DNA from: Haloarchaeobius iranensis
Lineage (GTDB): Archaea > Halobacteriota > Halobacteria > Halobacteriales > Natrialbaceae
Assembly: GCF_900103505.1 (NCBI RefSeq)
Contig: NZ_FNIA01000012.1
Span: forward strand, 1 to 64,000
DNA: 64,000 nt
Reading direction: 5' to 3'
The notes beneath the pieces were generated by a model. That model was not told the origin of the DNA, ran no database searches, and saw nothing but the letters and a program-made list of their open reading frames with translations. Shown here in pieces: positions 1 through 8,029 of the stretch (position 1 is its first letter; the number at the start of each line of letters is the position of its first letter). The position numbers were made by a program, and so were the translations under genes.

Positions 1-256
1 GGAACTCGCCGCGCTCGAGAACGAGCGCGGCTCGTACCCGCTCCATCTCCTCGGCCCAGTCGAGGACTTCTTGGAGCGTTGCGTCCATGTGAAGCCGGAG
101 AAAGTGCAGGACGGCGTGCTTCCAGCCGGCAACCCCGTTGCCGGCTGGATGGCTGATCTGCATTAGCGCAGCATCAGTAAGTTTTCGTGCTATCGAGACA
201 GCTTGTTTAACGAAGCGGAAGAGGACCTTTTGCACAACTGTACTCTCCCGCTTCAC
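1..256 (-). CDS. partial transposase-like protein, IS5-type (ISH) N-terminus
   Basis: An open frame enters from the left edge and reads leftward; the frame is closed upstream by a stop at 281-283, and a GTG at 254-256 gives a start of the form VKRESTVVQKVLF. The visible 85 or so residues contain SHPAGNGVAGWKHAVLHFLR followed by an acidic helix ending in EEMERVRAALVLERGEF. This layout (basic N-terminus, conserved helix, then an 'xEMxRVR' segment) resembles the N-terminal part of haloarchaeal IS5-group ISH transposases from memory of the family. The catalytic DDE part lies outside the window, so the call cannot be confirmed here. It directly follows the broken end of an IS200 transposase gene, which fits an insertion into that gene. 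Confidence 0.5.
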   Translation of the reverse strand, partial: MKRESTVVQKVLFRFVKQAVSIARKLTDAALMQISHPAGNGVAGWKHAVLHFLRLHMDATLQEVLDWAEEMERVRAALVLERGEF

Positions 257-297
257 TTCCAACGTTCTGACGGCTCGTCCCTACGCCGTCCGTGGAT

Positions 298-513
298 TCA
301 ATAGAGCCCTGTGAACAGAATGTGAACGTGGTCGCTCCCGCCGTTGACGTTCTGGATGTTCACGCCGAAGTCCTCGGAGATGTCGCTGGCAATCTCACCG
401 ATGCGTTCGGCTATCTCGTCGGTGAGGAGGTCCGCGCGGTACTTTGTGACGGTCACAAAGTGATATTGAAGCGCGTAGACCGTGTGGGACCCTTTTTCGA
501 GGTTGTACTTCAT
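298..513 (-). pseudogene. tnpA: truncated IS200/IS605 TnpA (HUH Y1 transposase)
   Basis: The 71 residues start MKYNLEKGSHTVYALQYHFV and run to GGSDHVHILF. This is the N-terminal half of the Y1 transposase TnpA, including the HVH form of the metal-binding HUH motif. Family members are about 130-140 residues and continue after this motif to the catalytic tyrosine helix; here similarity stops at HILF and four unrelated residues precede a stop. The catalytic tyrosine is therefore missing and the gene is inactive. A second transposase gene begins just beyond the break (start at 256), so insertion of another IS is the likely cause. Confidence 0.82.
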
Positions 514-835
514 TTGACCGTGCTGATTTCTACATACCCAATTCTAATAAGGATTTGCCGTCGTGGGGTATTCGGCCTGGAACCGACGGTGGAATATAAG
601 ACAGTTGTCGGCTTCACGCCCGCCCTAAAGGACGGGATTCTCGCCTTGAAAAAAGATAGTCGTTGCTATGGGGGCGGCGAGCAATCGTCAGATATCCGCC
701 GGGGAGCGTGATGAGTGGGGACATGTGGACTGGAAATTCACAGTGAACGGGCTGACCCACGCACAAATTCTGCAGGCGATAATATTATCGAGTGCATAAT
801 GACCCCGATCCAACCGACGCAGTCGGAGGACCGCG
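514..835. other. IS200/IS605 end with hairpin, then gene-free stretch
   Basis: Upstream of the tnpA fragment lies an imperfect hairpin at 619-636 (CCCGCCC, loop TAAA, GGACGGG, one C-A mismatch). It is of the kind recognised by Y1 transposases at IS200/IS605 ends and sits about 105 bases before the tnpA start. From about 660 to 835 I see no convincing gene; this stretch separates the IS remnant from the integrase stop codon. Confidence 0.6.
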
Positions 836-1963
836 TCACCCCATCCGGTCGAGTGCGTCCTGACGGTCCTCAAGGGGGGCCTGATCGTATTTCATGGTGG
901 TCTCCGGACTCTTGTGCCGCAATTGTGTTTGCGCTGCGGCGAGATCTTCCTCCCTGGTCATGTAGGTGCCAGTGGAGTGGCGTATGGAGTACCAGCTCAT
1001 CTGGCGGTTCTCGTAGTCGATGCCGGCTTCGTCGCAGAGGCGGCGGAGCACGTTCCGGAGCGACGACGAGCCGTAGGTGTTCCCGAAGCGGGTCAGCCAG
1101 AGCTTGTCGGTGTCGTCGTACTTGGGGTTGGCCTCGCGTTGTTCCAGCCAGCGGCCGAGGGTCTCTGCAGTGCGGTCCTGGAGGCCGACGATCCAGTGGC
1201 CGGTGTTCTTCGATGAATCCTCTTTGGGGATGCGGAGGACGGCGTTCTCTATGTCGACCCAGCTGGTGACGGCGCGTTCGACCTCGATAGGCCGGAGTGC
1301 GGCGTCGAGGCTGACCGAGACGATGCTGGGGACCTTCCACCCGTTCGCTCGGTCCCAATCCTCGGCCGTCACCGCTCCTTTCGGCTTCTCGAAACGCTGT
1401 GCGAGGTAGGCGTTCCACCGGTCGCGCTCCTCCGCGCTGAGTCCGCTGCGGGCCGGGACGCTGCCGTATTCGAGCGCCGCCTCGCGGATGAGACCGCGCT
1501 CTTCGCGGGTGAGGTAGTCCCGTGGCGCAGTCGTCTTGTGCCCGGTGCTGAACGAGATTTCGGGGTCCCACTCGTCTAGGCCGTGCTCGTGTTCACGCCA
1601 CTTGTACAGCATCTGGAGGGCCTTCTTGCAGTTGTCCTTGTGCGCGTTGCTCTTGTCCTGTCTGGCGAGGTGTCTGAGGTAGGCGTCCGCGTGCTCGTGG
1701 GTGACGTTCGTCGTGTAGCCGTTCTCTTCGCTCCACATCCACCGGTAGAACTGGTCCATCCGGTGACTCCGGTTCTTGACCGTGCTGTGCGCGTAGCCGT
1801 CCGCTTGCTTCGGGTCCTTGCCAAAGACGAGCAGCCAGTCGAGGCACTGCTCGCGCTGGCTCCGGTAGTCGATCTGCTGGCGTTCGTTGAGGACCTCGGC
1901 GGACGGTTCGGTGACGACCGAGATGTCCGCGAGGGGGTTCGTTGCCTCGTCGGCGGACTTCAT
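836..1963 (-). CDS. tyrosine recombinase/integrase of the tRNA-Glu element
   Basis: This is a site-specific recombinase of the XerC/D-lambda Int superfamily, 375 residues from the chosen start. The N-terminal SAM-like core-binding domain spans roughly residues 25-135 and the catalytic domain the remainder. Catalytic residues visible are Arg in AALRPIEVERA (about 224), Arg in SIRHSTGTYM (about 328), His in LRHKS (about 350) and the nucleophile Tyr in TMKYDQ (about 359). The start at 1963 is preferred over an in-frame ATG at 2020 because a GGAGG box lies seven bases before it. The 5' end of the gene faces the tRNA-Glu attachment site, the usual place for the integrase of an element that uses that site. 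Confidence 0.9.
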   Translation of the reverse strand: MKSADEATNPLADISVVTEPSAEVLNERQQIDYRSQREQCLDWLLVFGKDPKQADGYAHSTVKNRSHRMDQFYRWMWSEENGYTTNVTHEHADAYLRHLARQDKSNAHKDNCKKALQMLYKWREHEHGLDEWDPEISFSTGHKTTAPRDYLTREERGLIREAALEYGSVPARSGLSAEERDRWNAYLAQRFEKPKGAVTAEDWDRANGWKVPSIVSVSLDAALRPIEVERAVTSWVDIENAVLRIPKEDSSKNTGHWIVGLQDRTAETLGRWLEQREANPKYDDTDKLWLTRFGNTYGSSSLRNVLRRLCDEAGIDYENRQMSWYSIRHSTGTYMTREEDLAAAQTQLRHKSPETTMKYDQAPLEDRQDALDRMG

Positions 1964-2090
1964 TGCCGGGCCTCCTGCTGGGAACCCTGTTGCTTGCCCA
2001 CCCGTTTCACCCAATCGCAAGAGGGCGTGGGTTTGAGCCTATCTAACGTCCTTGCCCTCGAAATATAGCGAATCGCACGAGGGCGAGGGG

Positions 2091-2105
2091 TTCTGGCGGT
2101 CGAAA
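2091..2105. repeat. 15-bp arm word shared with the provirus ends
   Basis: TTCTGGCGGTCGAAA lies 77 bases inside the attachment-site copy of the left element. The identical word occurs at 31543-31557 in the left arm of the tRNA-Val provirus, and with one mismatch at 46037-46051 outside its right end. Its repeated position close to integration ends suggests an arm-type recombinase or directionality-factor site; this is inference from position only. Confidence 0.45.
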
Positions 2106-2181
2106 CTATCGGCTTGCCCGTGAGCATGGTTTTGTTTCGTCGTTTTTCACGGACGAAAACTGCCGGACGGGAAGGAGTTGA

Positions 2182-2206
2182 AAGTGCTCCGTCAGGGATT
2201 CGAACC
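2182..2206. repeat. attachment-site copy (tRNA-Glu 3' end)
   Basis: These 25 bases are identical to 2306-2330, the 3' end of tRNA-Glu including the acceptor strand and half of the T-arm. They are followed at 2202-2231 by a 30-bp module that is also found, on the opposite strand, at the right end of the tRNA-Val provirus (45902-45931). The 99 bases between the two copies (2207-2305) contain a hairpin AAACCGC/GCGGTTT at 2270-2295 and no gene. A tandem att copy so close to the tRNA suggests successive integrations or a small relic. Confidence 0.75.
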
Positions 2207-2308
2207 ACGGTCGCTCCACTTCGTTCCGCTCTCTGATTCGAATCCCTTCCGTCCGCGCTTCTGTCCGCGAAACCGCTCGCTGTCGTTCGCGGTTTGCGCC
2301 TGAAGAAG

Positions 2309-2383
2309 TGCTCCGTCAGGGATTCGAACCCTGGTCCTTGCCGTGAGAGGGCAAGATGATTGGCCGGACTACACTAACGGAGC
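2309..2383 (-). tRNA. tRNA-Glu (anticodon CTC)
   Basis: The acceptor stem GCTCCGT pairs with ACGGAGC. The anticodon stem TTGCC/GGCAA encloses the loop CTCTCAC, giving anticodon CTC, and the T-loop is the standard TTCGAAT. The discriminator base is A and no CCA is encoded. Its 3' part serves as an attachment site, being duplicated at 2182-2206. An AT-rich promoter-like stretch lies just upstream (about 2410-2430). Confidence 0.95.
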
Positions 2384-2458
2384 CCGTCGTTGCTTCGCAT
2401 TACCGGGTTATGCTGGTATAATTAAAACCCTTGCGTTTCAGCCTCGCCGTGGGGCGGT

Positions 2459-3700
2459 TTAGCGTCCGTCGTCCGCGTCCTCCTCGTCCTCGAACGGGGA
2501 GCCGACGGCGTCGGGTTCGTGGCCGGCGAGGCTGACGATGTTCTCGCGGCCGACGCGGAGCTTGCTGATGCTGCCGTCGTCCTCCATGTCGGAGAGCAGC
2601 ATGCTGACCTTGGACTTCGACCAGTCGGTCTCGTCGACGATGTTGGACTGGCGCATCCGGCCACCGTTGTCGTTCAGCAGTTCGAGGACGCGGTCCTCGT
2701 CGGTGAGCAGCTCCTCGTCGGGCACGCTCGGCCCCCCGGTCGCCGACGCGGTCGTCGCTCCGGCCTCGTCGGACGGCTCGTCGGCGGTCACCGTAGCGGC
2801 TTCGTCGCCGTCGTCGCGACGGCGGAGCCAGACGACTGCGCCGGCGAGGCCGACGAGGACGAGTCCGACCATGACTGGCAGCATCGGGAACGAGCTGTCG
2901 GTGCTACCCTGCCCGGGAGTGGTCGCGGTTGCGGTCGTCGGACCGGTGGTCGCCGTGGTCCGCCCGCCGGCGGTGGTCCCGCCGCCATCGTCGGTCGTCG
3001 CCGTGGTCGCCGGCTCGGGGGCGTAGACGACGCGCGGGCGCTGGTCGGAGAAGCTGCGCTCGCCCTGCCAGGTGACGCTGTCGCTCCCTGCCGGCGTGGG
3101 TGCGGAGAACTCACCGGCCGGGGTGACGTTCTCGAACACGAGCCCGTCGCCCGTGAGGAAGACGAGCGACTGCGCGGGACCGATGTAGAAGCCGCCCTCG
3201 AACACGTCCGCGACGACGACACGGTCGCCGGTCGTCTGTGCGAACGCGGTCCAGCGGAAGGACATGGTGACGATGCCGACGTGGCCGTCGAACGTGGGCT
3301 CCTCGCTGGCGCTGCGGCGGAACGCCGTCGCGGTCATCTCACGACCCGTCTCGTTGCGGCCGAACGCCACCAGGTTCCGCGCGCGGCGCTCGAAGTTGCT
3401 GTACAGCTCGGTCTCGTTGGACTCGAACTCGTCCGCGAACGTCTGGAACCGCTCGCGCTCGGTCTCGTTCGAGAGCTGGCGCTCGTAGCGTATCGCAAAG
3501 CGCGCGGAGCCGTTCTCGAAGACGCGGATCTGGAACTGTGTGCGGTCGAACTCCTGTGCACTGCCGAGCGGGCCAGACGCATTCGGGGGGGCGTGGACCG
3601 ACTCGTTGGGGGCGGGTGCGGCCGCTGTGGCACCGCCGGCGAGCACGACTGCGCTCACCGCGAGCAGGACGAGCGCTCCGACACCGAGTAGCCGACGCAT
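2459..3700 (-). CDS. membrane-anchored winged-helix regulator
   Basis: The 413-residue protein has an N-terminal signal sequence (MRRLLGVGALVLLAVSAVVL), an extracellular beta-rich domain up to about residue 235, a Thr-rich linker, one membrane helix (LPVMVGLVLVGLAGAVVWL, about 273-292) ending in RRR, and an acidic linker. A cytoplasmic winged-helix domain (about 335-395) follows, with VDETDWSKSKVSMLLSDMED as the recognition-helix region. This architecture belongs to the haloarchaeal family of surface-sensing membrane HTH proteins; what it senses and which genes it controls are not visible. It stands alone between tRNA-Glu and the amidohydrolase. Confidence 0.8.
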   Translation of the reverse strand: MRRLLGVGALVLLAVSAVVLAGGATAAAPAPNESVHAPPNASGPLGSAQEFDRTQFQIRVFENGSARFAIRYERQLSNETERERFQTFADEFESNETELYSNFERRARNLVAFGRNETGREMTATAFRRSASEEPTFDGHVGIVTMSFRWTAFAQTTGDRVVVADVFEGGFYIGPAQSLVFLTGDGLVFENVTPAGEFSAPTPAGSDSVTWQGERSFSDQRPRVVYAPEPATTATTDDGGGTTAGGRTTATTGPTTATATTPGQGSTDSSFPMLPVMVGLVLVGLAGAVVWLRRRDDGDEAATVTADEPSDEAGATTASATGGPSVPDEELLTDEDRVLELLNDNGGRMRQSNIVDETDWSKSKVSMLLSDMEDDGSISKLRVGRENIVSLAGHEPDAVGSPFEDEEDADDGR

Positions 3701-3734
3701 TCGTCCCCCCTTACTCGGGGAGGGATTAAGAACG

Positions 3735-4907
3735 CTAGGTCCGCGGGTCGAACTGCCGACCCCGTGCGACGACGGTCTCTATCTCCGACCAGACCTCGAC
3801 GGAGGTCCGCGGATCGTCCGGAAGCAGCACCAGGTCGGCACGCAGCCCCGGTTCGACCTGGCCGGCGTCGACGCCGACGAGGTCGGCGGCGGTCCGCGTT
3901 GCGGCCTCGAACGCCGCCGCCGGGGACATGCCGTACTCCACCATCAGCGCGAGCTCGTTCGGGATGTCCGCGAACGTGTTGAACGGGGTGCCCGCGTCGG
4001 TCCCCATCGCGATGGTCACGTCCGCGGCGAGCGCGTGCTCGAACGCCTCCTCGAACGCGTCCCGTGCCTCCCGGGCCTTCTCGACGGCGTAGTTCGGGAT
4101 GGGTGCGTCGTCGGCGTTCTCGACGATGCCGGCGAGCGCGCTCGCGGTCGGCACCCAGTACGTGCCGGCCTCGGCCATCTCCTCGGCGGCTCTGGCGTCC
4201 ATGAACGTGCCGTGTTCGATGCTGTCGATACCGGCCTCGACGGCGTTCCGGATGCCCGTCGTCCCGTGGGCGTGTGCGGCCGTGGGGACGTTCTTCGCGC
4301 CCGCGGTCTCGACGAGGGTCTCGAGTTCGTCGGGTGCGAGCTCCGGCGCGCCGGTGTTCGCGCCCGGCGTGAGGACGCCCCCGGTGGCCATGCACTTCAC
4401 CACGCCGGCCCCGGCCTTGAGCTGCTCGCGTACGGCCTTGCGCACCTCGTCGCGGCCGTCGGCCTCGCGACCGAACCAGTGACCATGGCCGCCGGTCATC
4501 ACGACGTTCCGACCGCAGGCGACGACCCGGGGGCCGGGGAGGACGCGCTCGTCGACGGCGGCCGCGGCCTCGAGTGCGATGCCGTCGGGTGCACCGAGGT
4601 CACGGACTGTCGTGACGCCCGCGGCGAGGGCGTCGCGGAGGTTGCTGGCCGCGCGGTAGGTCAGGGAGGCGGTCGAGCGGTCCACGTCGCTCGCCGGGTC
4701 GGGGCCGGCGTCCATCATCAGGTGGACGTGCGCGTCGACCAGGCCGGGTGCGACGTACGCGCCGTCGGCGTGGATGGTCTCGTCCGCCTCCACCTCGGTG
4801 GCGGGTTCGACGCGGGTTATCTCGCCGTCGCGAACGACGACGTCGGCCTCGCGTGCGCCCCGGTGGTCGACGACGGTGCCGCCACGGATGAGGAGCGTGT
4901 GGCTCAC
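3735..4907 (-). CDS. metal-dependent amidohydrolase (imidazolonepropionase/prolidase-like)
   Basis: The 390-residue TIM-barrel hydrolase has the composite N- and C-terminal beta-sandwich of the amidohydrolase superfamily. The metal-binding HxH is at 60-62 (VDAHVHLMM), a Lys candidate ligand lies in GVVKCMATGG, further His residues occur in AAHAHGTTGI and IEHGTF, and the catalytic Asp is in AMGTDAGTPF. Subfamily features match the imidazolonepropionase-like Xaa-Pro dipeptidase group, but substrate cannot be read from sequence. Its ATG overlaps the stop of the upstream YegP-like gene by four bases, so the two are probably co-translated. Confidence 0.88.
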   Translation of the reverse strand: MSHTLLIRGGTVVDHRGAREADVVVRDGEITRVEPATEVEADETIHADGAYVAPGLVDAHVHLMMDAGPDPASDVDRSTASLTYRAASNLRDALAAGVTTVRDLGAPDGIALEAAAAVDERVLPGPRVVACGRNVVMTGGHGHWFGREADGRDEVRKAVREQLKAGAGVVKCMATGGVLTPGANTGAPELAPDELETLVETAGAKNVPTAAHAHGTTGIRNAVEAGIDSIEHGTFMDARAAEEMAEAGTYWVPTASALAGIVENADDAPIPNYAVEKAREARDAFEEAFEHALAADVTIAMGTDAGTPFNTFADIPNELALMVEYGMSPAAAFEAATRTAADLVGVDAGQVEPGLRADLVLLPDDPRTSVEVWSEIETVVARGRQFDPRT

Positions 4908-5269
4908 GCGTCGTCCAGCTCCGTTGTCTCCGCGTCGGTCGCACGCTGCTTGACACGTGCCGCCGCGTCACGTGCGCCGTGCTTGCTCGCGTAGCCCTCG
5001 CCGCTGTCGGCGAGAATGCGGCCGTTGTCGCCGACCAGTCGCCAGCGGTACTCGTCGGCCCTGTCGCGGAACACCTCGAAGTGGGTGTCCTCGAACGACG
5101 GGACGGCGGCGCCGGGCGCGCGCTCGCGGATGCGTCCGATGGCCTCGCGCGCACCCGACCTGGTACTGTAACCTTCGCCGCTGTCGGCGATGATCTCGCC
5201 GTTACTTGCGACCAGTCGCCAGCGATACTTCCCGGCACGGTCCTCGTATAGTTCGAAGGTCGCGACCAT
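4904..5269 (-). CDS. YegP/UPF0339 tandem-repeat protein
   Basis: The 121-residue protein is built from two copies of the DUF1508 (YegP) unit. Each has the form F-E-x-[YF]-x-D-x-A-x-[KE]-YRWRLV followed by N-G-x-I-[IL]-ADSGEGY and a helix with GAR. The first copy spans about 1-50 and the second 58-110. The start at 5269 (MVATFEL) is preferred because the extra residues upstream lie outside the repeat. The family is cytosolic and of poorly defined function, sometimes linked to stress. It leads a two-gene unit with the amidohydrolase. Confidence 0.85.
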   Translation of the reverse strand: MVATFELYEDRAGKYRWRLVASNGEIIADSGEGYSTRSGAREAIGRIRERAPGAAVPSFEDTHFEVFRDRADEYRWRLVGDNGRILADSGEGYASKHGARDAAARVKQRATDAETTELDDA

Positions 5270-5662
5270 ACCGGTGGTTCGACGAGGGGTCACAAAAAAC
5301 TGGACCCGCGCGGGATGACGGATCGCACGGGACGTCCAGTCGACGCGTAGAGTGGTGGTGGTGGATTGGCGTCGGGGTGGTGGTTGGGTGTGCCTCTGAC
5401 CAGAGTTGCGATGGGGGGTTGGGTGGGGGTCGTCCAGTCAGGGTGGATGGCAGCAGACGAACGGGTAATCCGGGTCTGCCGTCACACCCTATCATCACGT
5501 CTGTCCTACACATACATAAAATTACCGCAAAAAATCGCTATTGGTTATCAAACCCCGGTCTGGCGGGGGACCAATGGTCATGCACCGCTCGAATTGCCAT
5601 TAGATAGAAATAAAAGGAGCGCCCATATAGTAGATACAAGCCGAAACTCGGAGCGTGTTACC
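5270..5662. promoter_or_regulatory. gene-free region with G-rich tract and promoters
   Basis: This region separates two divergent genes. From about 5351 to 5430 the + strand is unusually rich in G and GT, with runs of four to six G, including GGGGGGTTGGGTGGGGG at 5413-5429. From about 5515 to 5660 the sequence turns AT-rich; ATAGAAATAAAAGG and CATATAG stretches about 25-60 bases before 5663 are likely promoter elements of the winged-helix gene. No open frame with haloarchaeal character was seen. Confidence 0.5.
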
Positions 5663-6022
5663 ATGAGACTACGACAACCCACTGACTTCCTGATACTCGA
5701 AGCACTGCAGGCGCAGGGTCGCAACGTCGCGACGAACCTCGCCCACCACACCGACAAGAGCCGCAAGAACATCAACAGCCGACTCCCGGTGCTGGCCGAC
5801 TACGGTCTCGTCGAGAAGATCGGGCCGGCACAACGGTCCGGGCTCTACGAGATCACCAAGAAGGGCCGCATCGCGCTGATGTACCAGGACAAGTACGACG
5901 AGGTCGAGGACTTCGGCTCCCTCATCGAAGGTCCCCACGCGAGCGACCCGCAGCCCGACGGCCAGGGCCAGACGGCGCTCGTCCGCGGCGCCGACGAGGA
6001 CGAGGAAGAAGACGACGAGTAA
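5663..6022 (+). CDS. PhiH1-repressor-like winged-helix protein
   Basis: The 119-residue protein opens with MRLRQPTDFLILEALQ, a winged-helix domain spanning about 5-75. The helix pair NVATNLAHHTDKSRKNINSRL is followed by the wing 'LADYGLVEKIG...GLYEITKKG'. The C-terminus is strongly acidic (DEDEEEDDE). This matches the haloarchaeal PhiH1 repressor/MarR-like group of small DNA-binding regulators. The chosen ATG follows AT-rich promoter sequence and begins exactly at the domain; upstream extension is not supported. It is a single gene convergent with thyX. Confidence 0.8.
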   Translation: MRLRQPTDFLILEALQAQGRNVATNLAHHTDKSRKNINSRLPVLADYGLVEKIGPAQRSGLYEITKKGRIALMYQDKYDEVEDFGSLIEGPHASDPQPDGQGQTALVRGADEDEEEDDE

Positions 6023-6160
6023 CGGCGGTTCGAGTCGTTCCGACCCGGAGTGACGACGCAGCTCCCGCCTGACATCCCCCGCGCTCCTGGGTTCGCAGAC
6101 TCCTGCTCCTCCATCGAGAACCGACGCGAGCGGCCGCGCCGGCCGGTTGCGGGCCCCGCG

Positions 6161-6904
6161 CTACGGCGCGAGGCGGTTCTTCCGGTTCTTCATCTCCGAC
6201 TCGTAGTAATCGAACGTGATGGGACACCAGTCGCTCGCGAGGTCGAGCACGCGCTCGGTCATCTCGCGGATCTCCCACTGTGCGTCGGCCGCCGCGCGCA
6301 TGTCGGCGACGTGCATCAGCATCCGCGCGTTCATCGACATCACCATGTTCACCTTCGTCCCGATGGGCAGCACGAAGCGTGCGTCCTCCGGCGGCATCCC
6401 CAGGTCGAGCAGCTCCTGGTAGTCCTCCACCGACTGCCGCACCGAGCGCTGGAACAGCTCCTCGCGCTTCGCGACGGTCTCGTCGTCGACCGTGCCGGTG
6501 CGCTGGTTGCGCCCCACCCAGTCGGGGTCGGCGGCGGACGGCGGTGTCACTACCATCGCGCCCTCCTCCACCTCCGCGGGGTCGACGTCGTCGAAGGAGA
6601 CGTACCGCATCGACTGTACGTCGAAGCTGACGTGGCGATGGCGGGTGATCTGGGCCATGCAGGAACGGCTGATGCCTTCCACCGCGAACGTGACCTGGGG
6701 GTGTTCGAACGGGCCGAAGTGGCCGTGGTCGAGCAGGTGGCCGATGAGCGTCTCCTGTTTCTCCTCGATGCTCTCCCCATCGATGCTCTCCATCACCGCC
6801 TCGAAGGACTCGTCCCCGACGTACCCGTCGTAGTAGTCGTTGCGCGCCGCCGTACAGATGAGTTCCTCCGGGTCCTCCGTGGCCTCGAGTAGTTGGACCT
6901 TCAT
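6161..6904 (-). CDS. thyX: flavin-dependent thymidylate synthase ThyX
   Basis: ThyX methylates dUMP to dTMP with methylenetetrahydrofolate and reduced FAD. The 247 residues carry the signature RHRxxSxxxxSxRY at 88-101 (RHRHVSFDVQSMRY). The conserved PFEHPQVTF segment lies at about 65-73, and the C-terminal NARMLMHVADMRAAADAQWEIREM supplies nucleotide-binding residues. The start at 6904 (MKVQLLEA) fits the family. A much longer open frame runs on upstream but is the antisense of mutY, so it is not counted. Convergent with the winged-helix gene, divergent from mutY. Confidence 0.95.
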   Translation of the reverse strand: MKVQLLEATEDPEELICTAARNDYYDGYVGDESFEAVMESIDGESIEEKQETLIGHLLDHGHFGPFEHPQVTFAVEGISRSCMAQITRHRHVSFDVQSMRYVSFDDVDPAEVEEGAMVVTPPSAADPDWVGRNQRTGTVDDETVAKREELFQRSVRQSVEDYQELLDLGMPPEDARFVLPIGTKVNMVMSMNARMLMHVADMRAAADAQWEIREMTERVLDLASDWCPITFDYYESEMKNRKNRLAP

Positions 6905-7012
6905 GCGTTCGTCGTACTGGCTCACTCGACGGAGGATACAAATAGCCCACTCTTCCCCGTGGGCCACCGGAACCACTACCCCTAAACCGCCGCCATCCCA
7001 ACCGACGAAGAG

Positions 7013-7939
7013 ATGAGCACGTCCGAGGAGTGGACGTTCCCCGCGGACGTCGACCGGGAGGCAGTCCAGAACGCCCTCGTCGAGTGGTACGAGGCCGACC
7101 ACCGCGAGTTCCCGTGGCGACGCACCGAGGACCCGTACGAGATCCTCGTGAGCGAAGTGATGAGCCAGCAGACCCAGCTCGGCCGCGTCGTCGAGGCCTG
7201 GGAGTCGTTCCTCGACCGCTGGCCCACGGCCGCCGCCCTCGCCGACGCCGACCGCGCGGACGTGGTCGGCTTCTGGACCAGCCACTCGCTCGGCTACAAC
7301 AACCGCGCGAAGTACCTCCACGAGGCCGCTCAACAGGTCGAAGCGGAGTTCGACGGCGCGTTCCCCGAGACGCCCGACGAGCTCCAGGAGCTGATGGGCG
7401 TCGGCCCGTACACCGCCAACGCCGTCGCCAGCTTCGCGTTCAACAACGGCGACGCCGTGGTCGACACGAACGTCAAGCGCGTGCTCTACCGGGCGTTCGA
7501 CGTGCCCGACGACGACCCGACGTTCGAGCGCGTCGCGGGTGGGCTCATGCCGGCGGGCGAGTCCCGCGTCTGGAACAACGCCATCATGGAGCTCGGCGGC
7601 GTCGCCTGCGAGAAGACCCCCTCCTGTGACGCCGCGGGCTGCCCCTGGCGCGAGTGGTGTCACGCGTACCAGACCGGCGACTTCACCGCACCCGACGTGC
7701 CGACCCAGCCCGAGTTCGAGGGCAGCCGTCGACAGATGCGCGGGCGGGTGGTCTCGGTGCTGAAGGAGTACGACGAGCTCGCGCTCGACACGCTCGGCCC
7801 GCGCGTGCGGGTGGACTACTCCCCCGACGGCGAGCACGGCAGGGAGTGGCTCCGCGAGCTGGTGTCGGACCTGGCCGACGACGGGCTCGTCGAACTGGAC
7901 GAGTCAGACGAGGGCCTCGTGGCCCGACTCCAGCGGTAG
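7013..7939 (+). CDS. mutY: A/G-specific adenine glycosylase (MutY-like)
   Basis: This DNA glycosylase of the HhH-GPD superfamily removes A mispaired with 8-oxoG. In the 308-residue protein the catalytic Glu is in SEVMSQQTQ (about 44), the helix-hairpin-helix is LMGVGPYTANAVASFAF (about 128-144), and the catalytic Asp is in AVVDTNVKRVLYR. Four cysteines around CEKTPSC...CPWREWC form the 4Fe-4S loop. The C-terminus (about 225-308) replaces the bacterial NUDT1-like domain with a shorter winged-helix-like segment. Divergent from thyX. Confidence 0.92.
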   Translation: MSTSEEWTFPADVDREAVQNALVEWYEADHREFPWRRTEDPYEILVSEVMSQQTQLGRVVEAWESFLDRWPTAAALADADRADVVGFWTSHSLGYNNRAKYLHEAAQQVEAEFDGAFPETPDELQELMGVGPYTANAVASFAFNNGDAVVDTNVKRVLYRAFDVPDDDPTFERVAGGLMPAGESRVWNNAIMELGGVACEKTPSCDAAGCPWREWCHAYQTGDFTAPDVPTQPEFEGSRRQMRGRVVSVLKEYDELALDTLGPRVRVDYSPDGEHGREWLRELVSDLADDGLVELDESDEGLVARLQR

Positions 7940-8029
7940 CGGTCGGGTCGACACGGCGCACGCTGTTTCCGAGCGTGAAACCGAAGCCGGGTGTTTTCTC
8001 CGGTGGCGACCCCAATCTCGGTTGTACTC

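Larger units (their letters stand above)
1..2206. mobile_element. integrated element at tRNA-Glu, right end only
   Basis: The stretch carries a tyrosine integrase (836-1963), a broken IS200 transposase gene and a second transposase start, and ends at a 25-bp copy of the 3' part of tRNA-Glu (2182-2206). The intact tRNA-Glu 3' end with the same 25 bases lies at 2306-2330. An integrase next to a duplicated tRNA 3' end is the usual signature of a haloarchaeal provirus or integrative plasmid. The other boundary lies beyond the left edge, so length and full content are unknown. Confidence 0.65.

Noticed and set aside
6905-7837. N-terminal extension of ThyX by about 300 residues
   Set aside because: The extension is antisense to mutY and lacks family similarity; ThyX has normal length from 6904.
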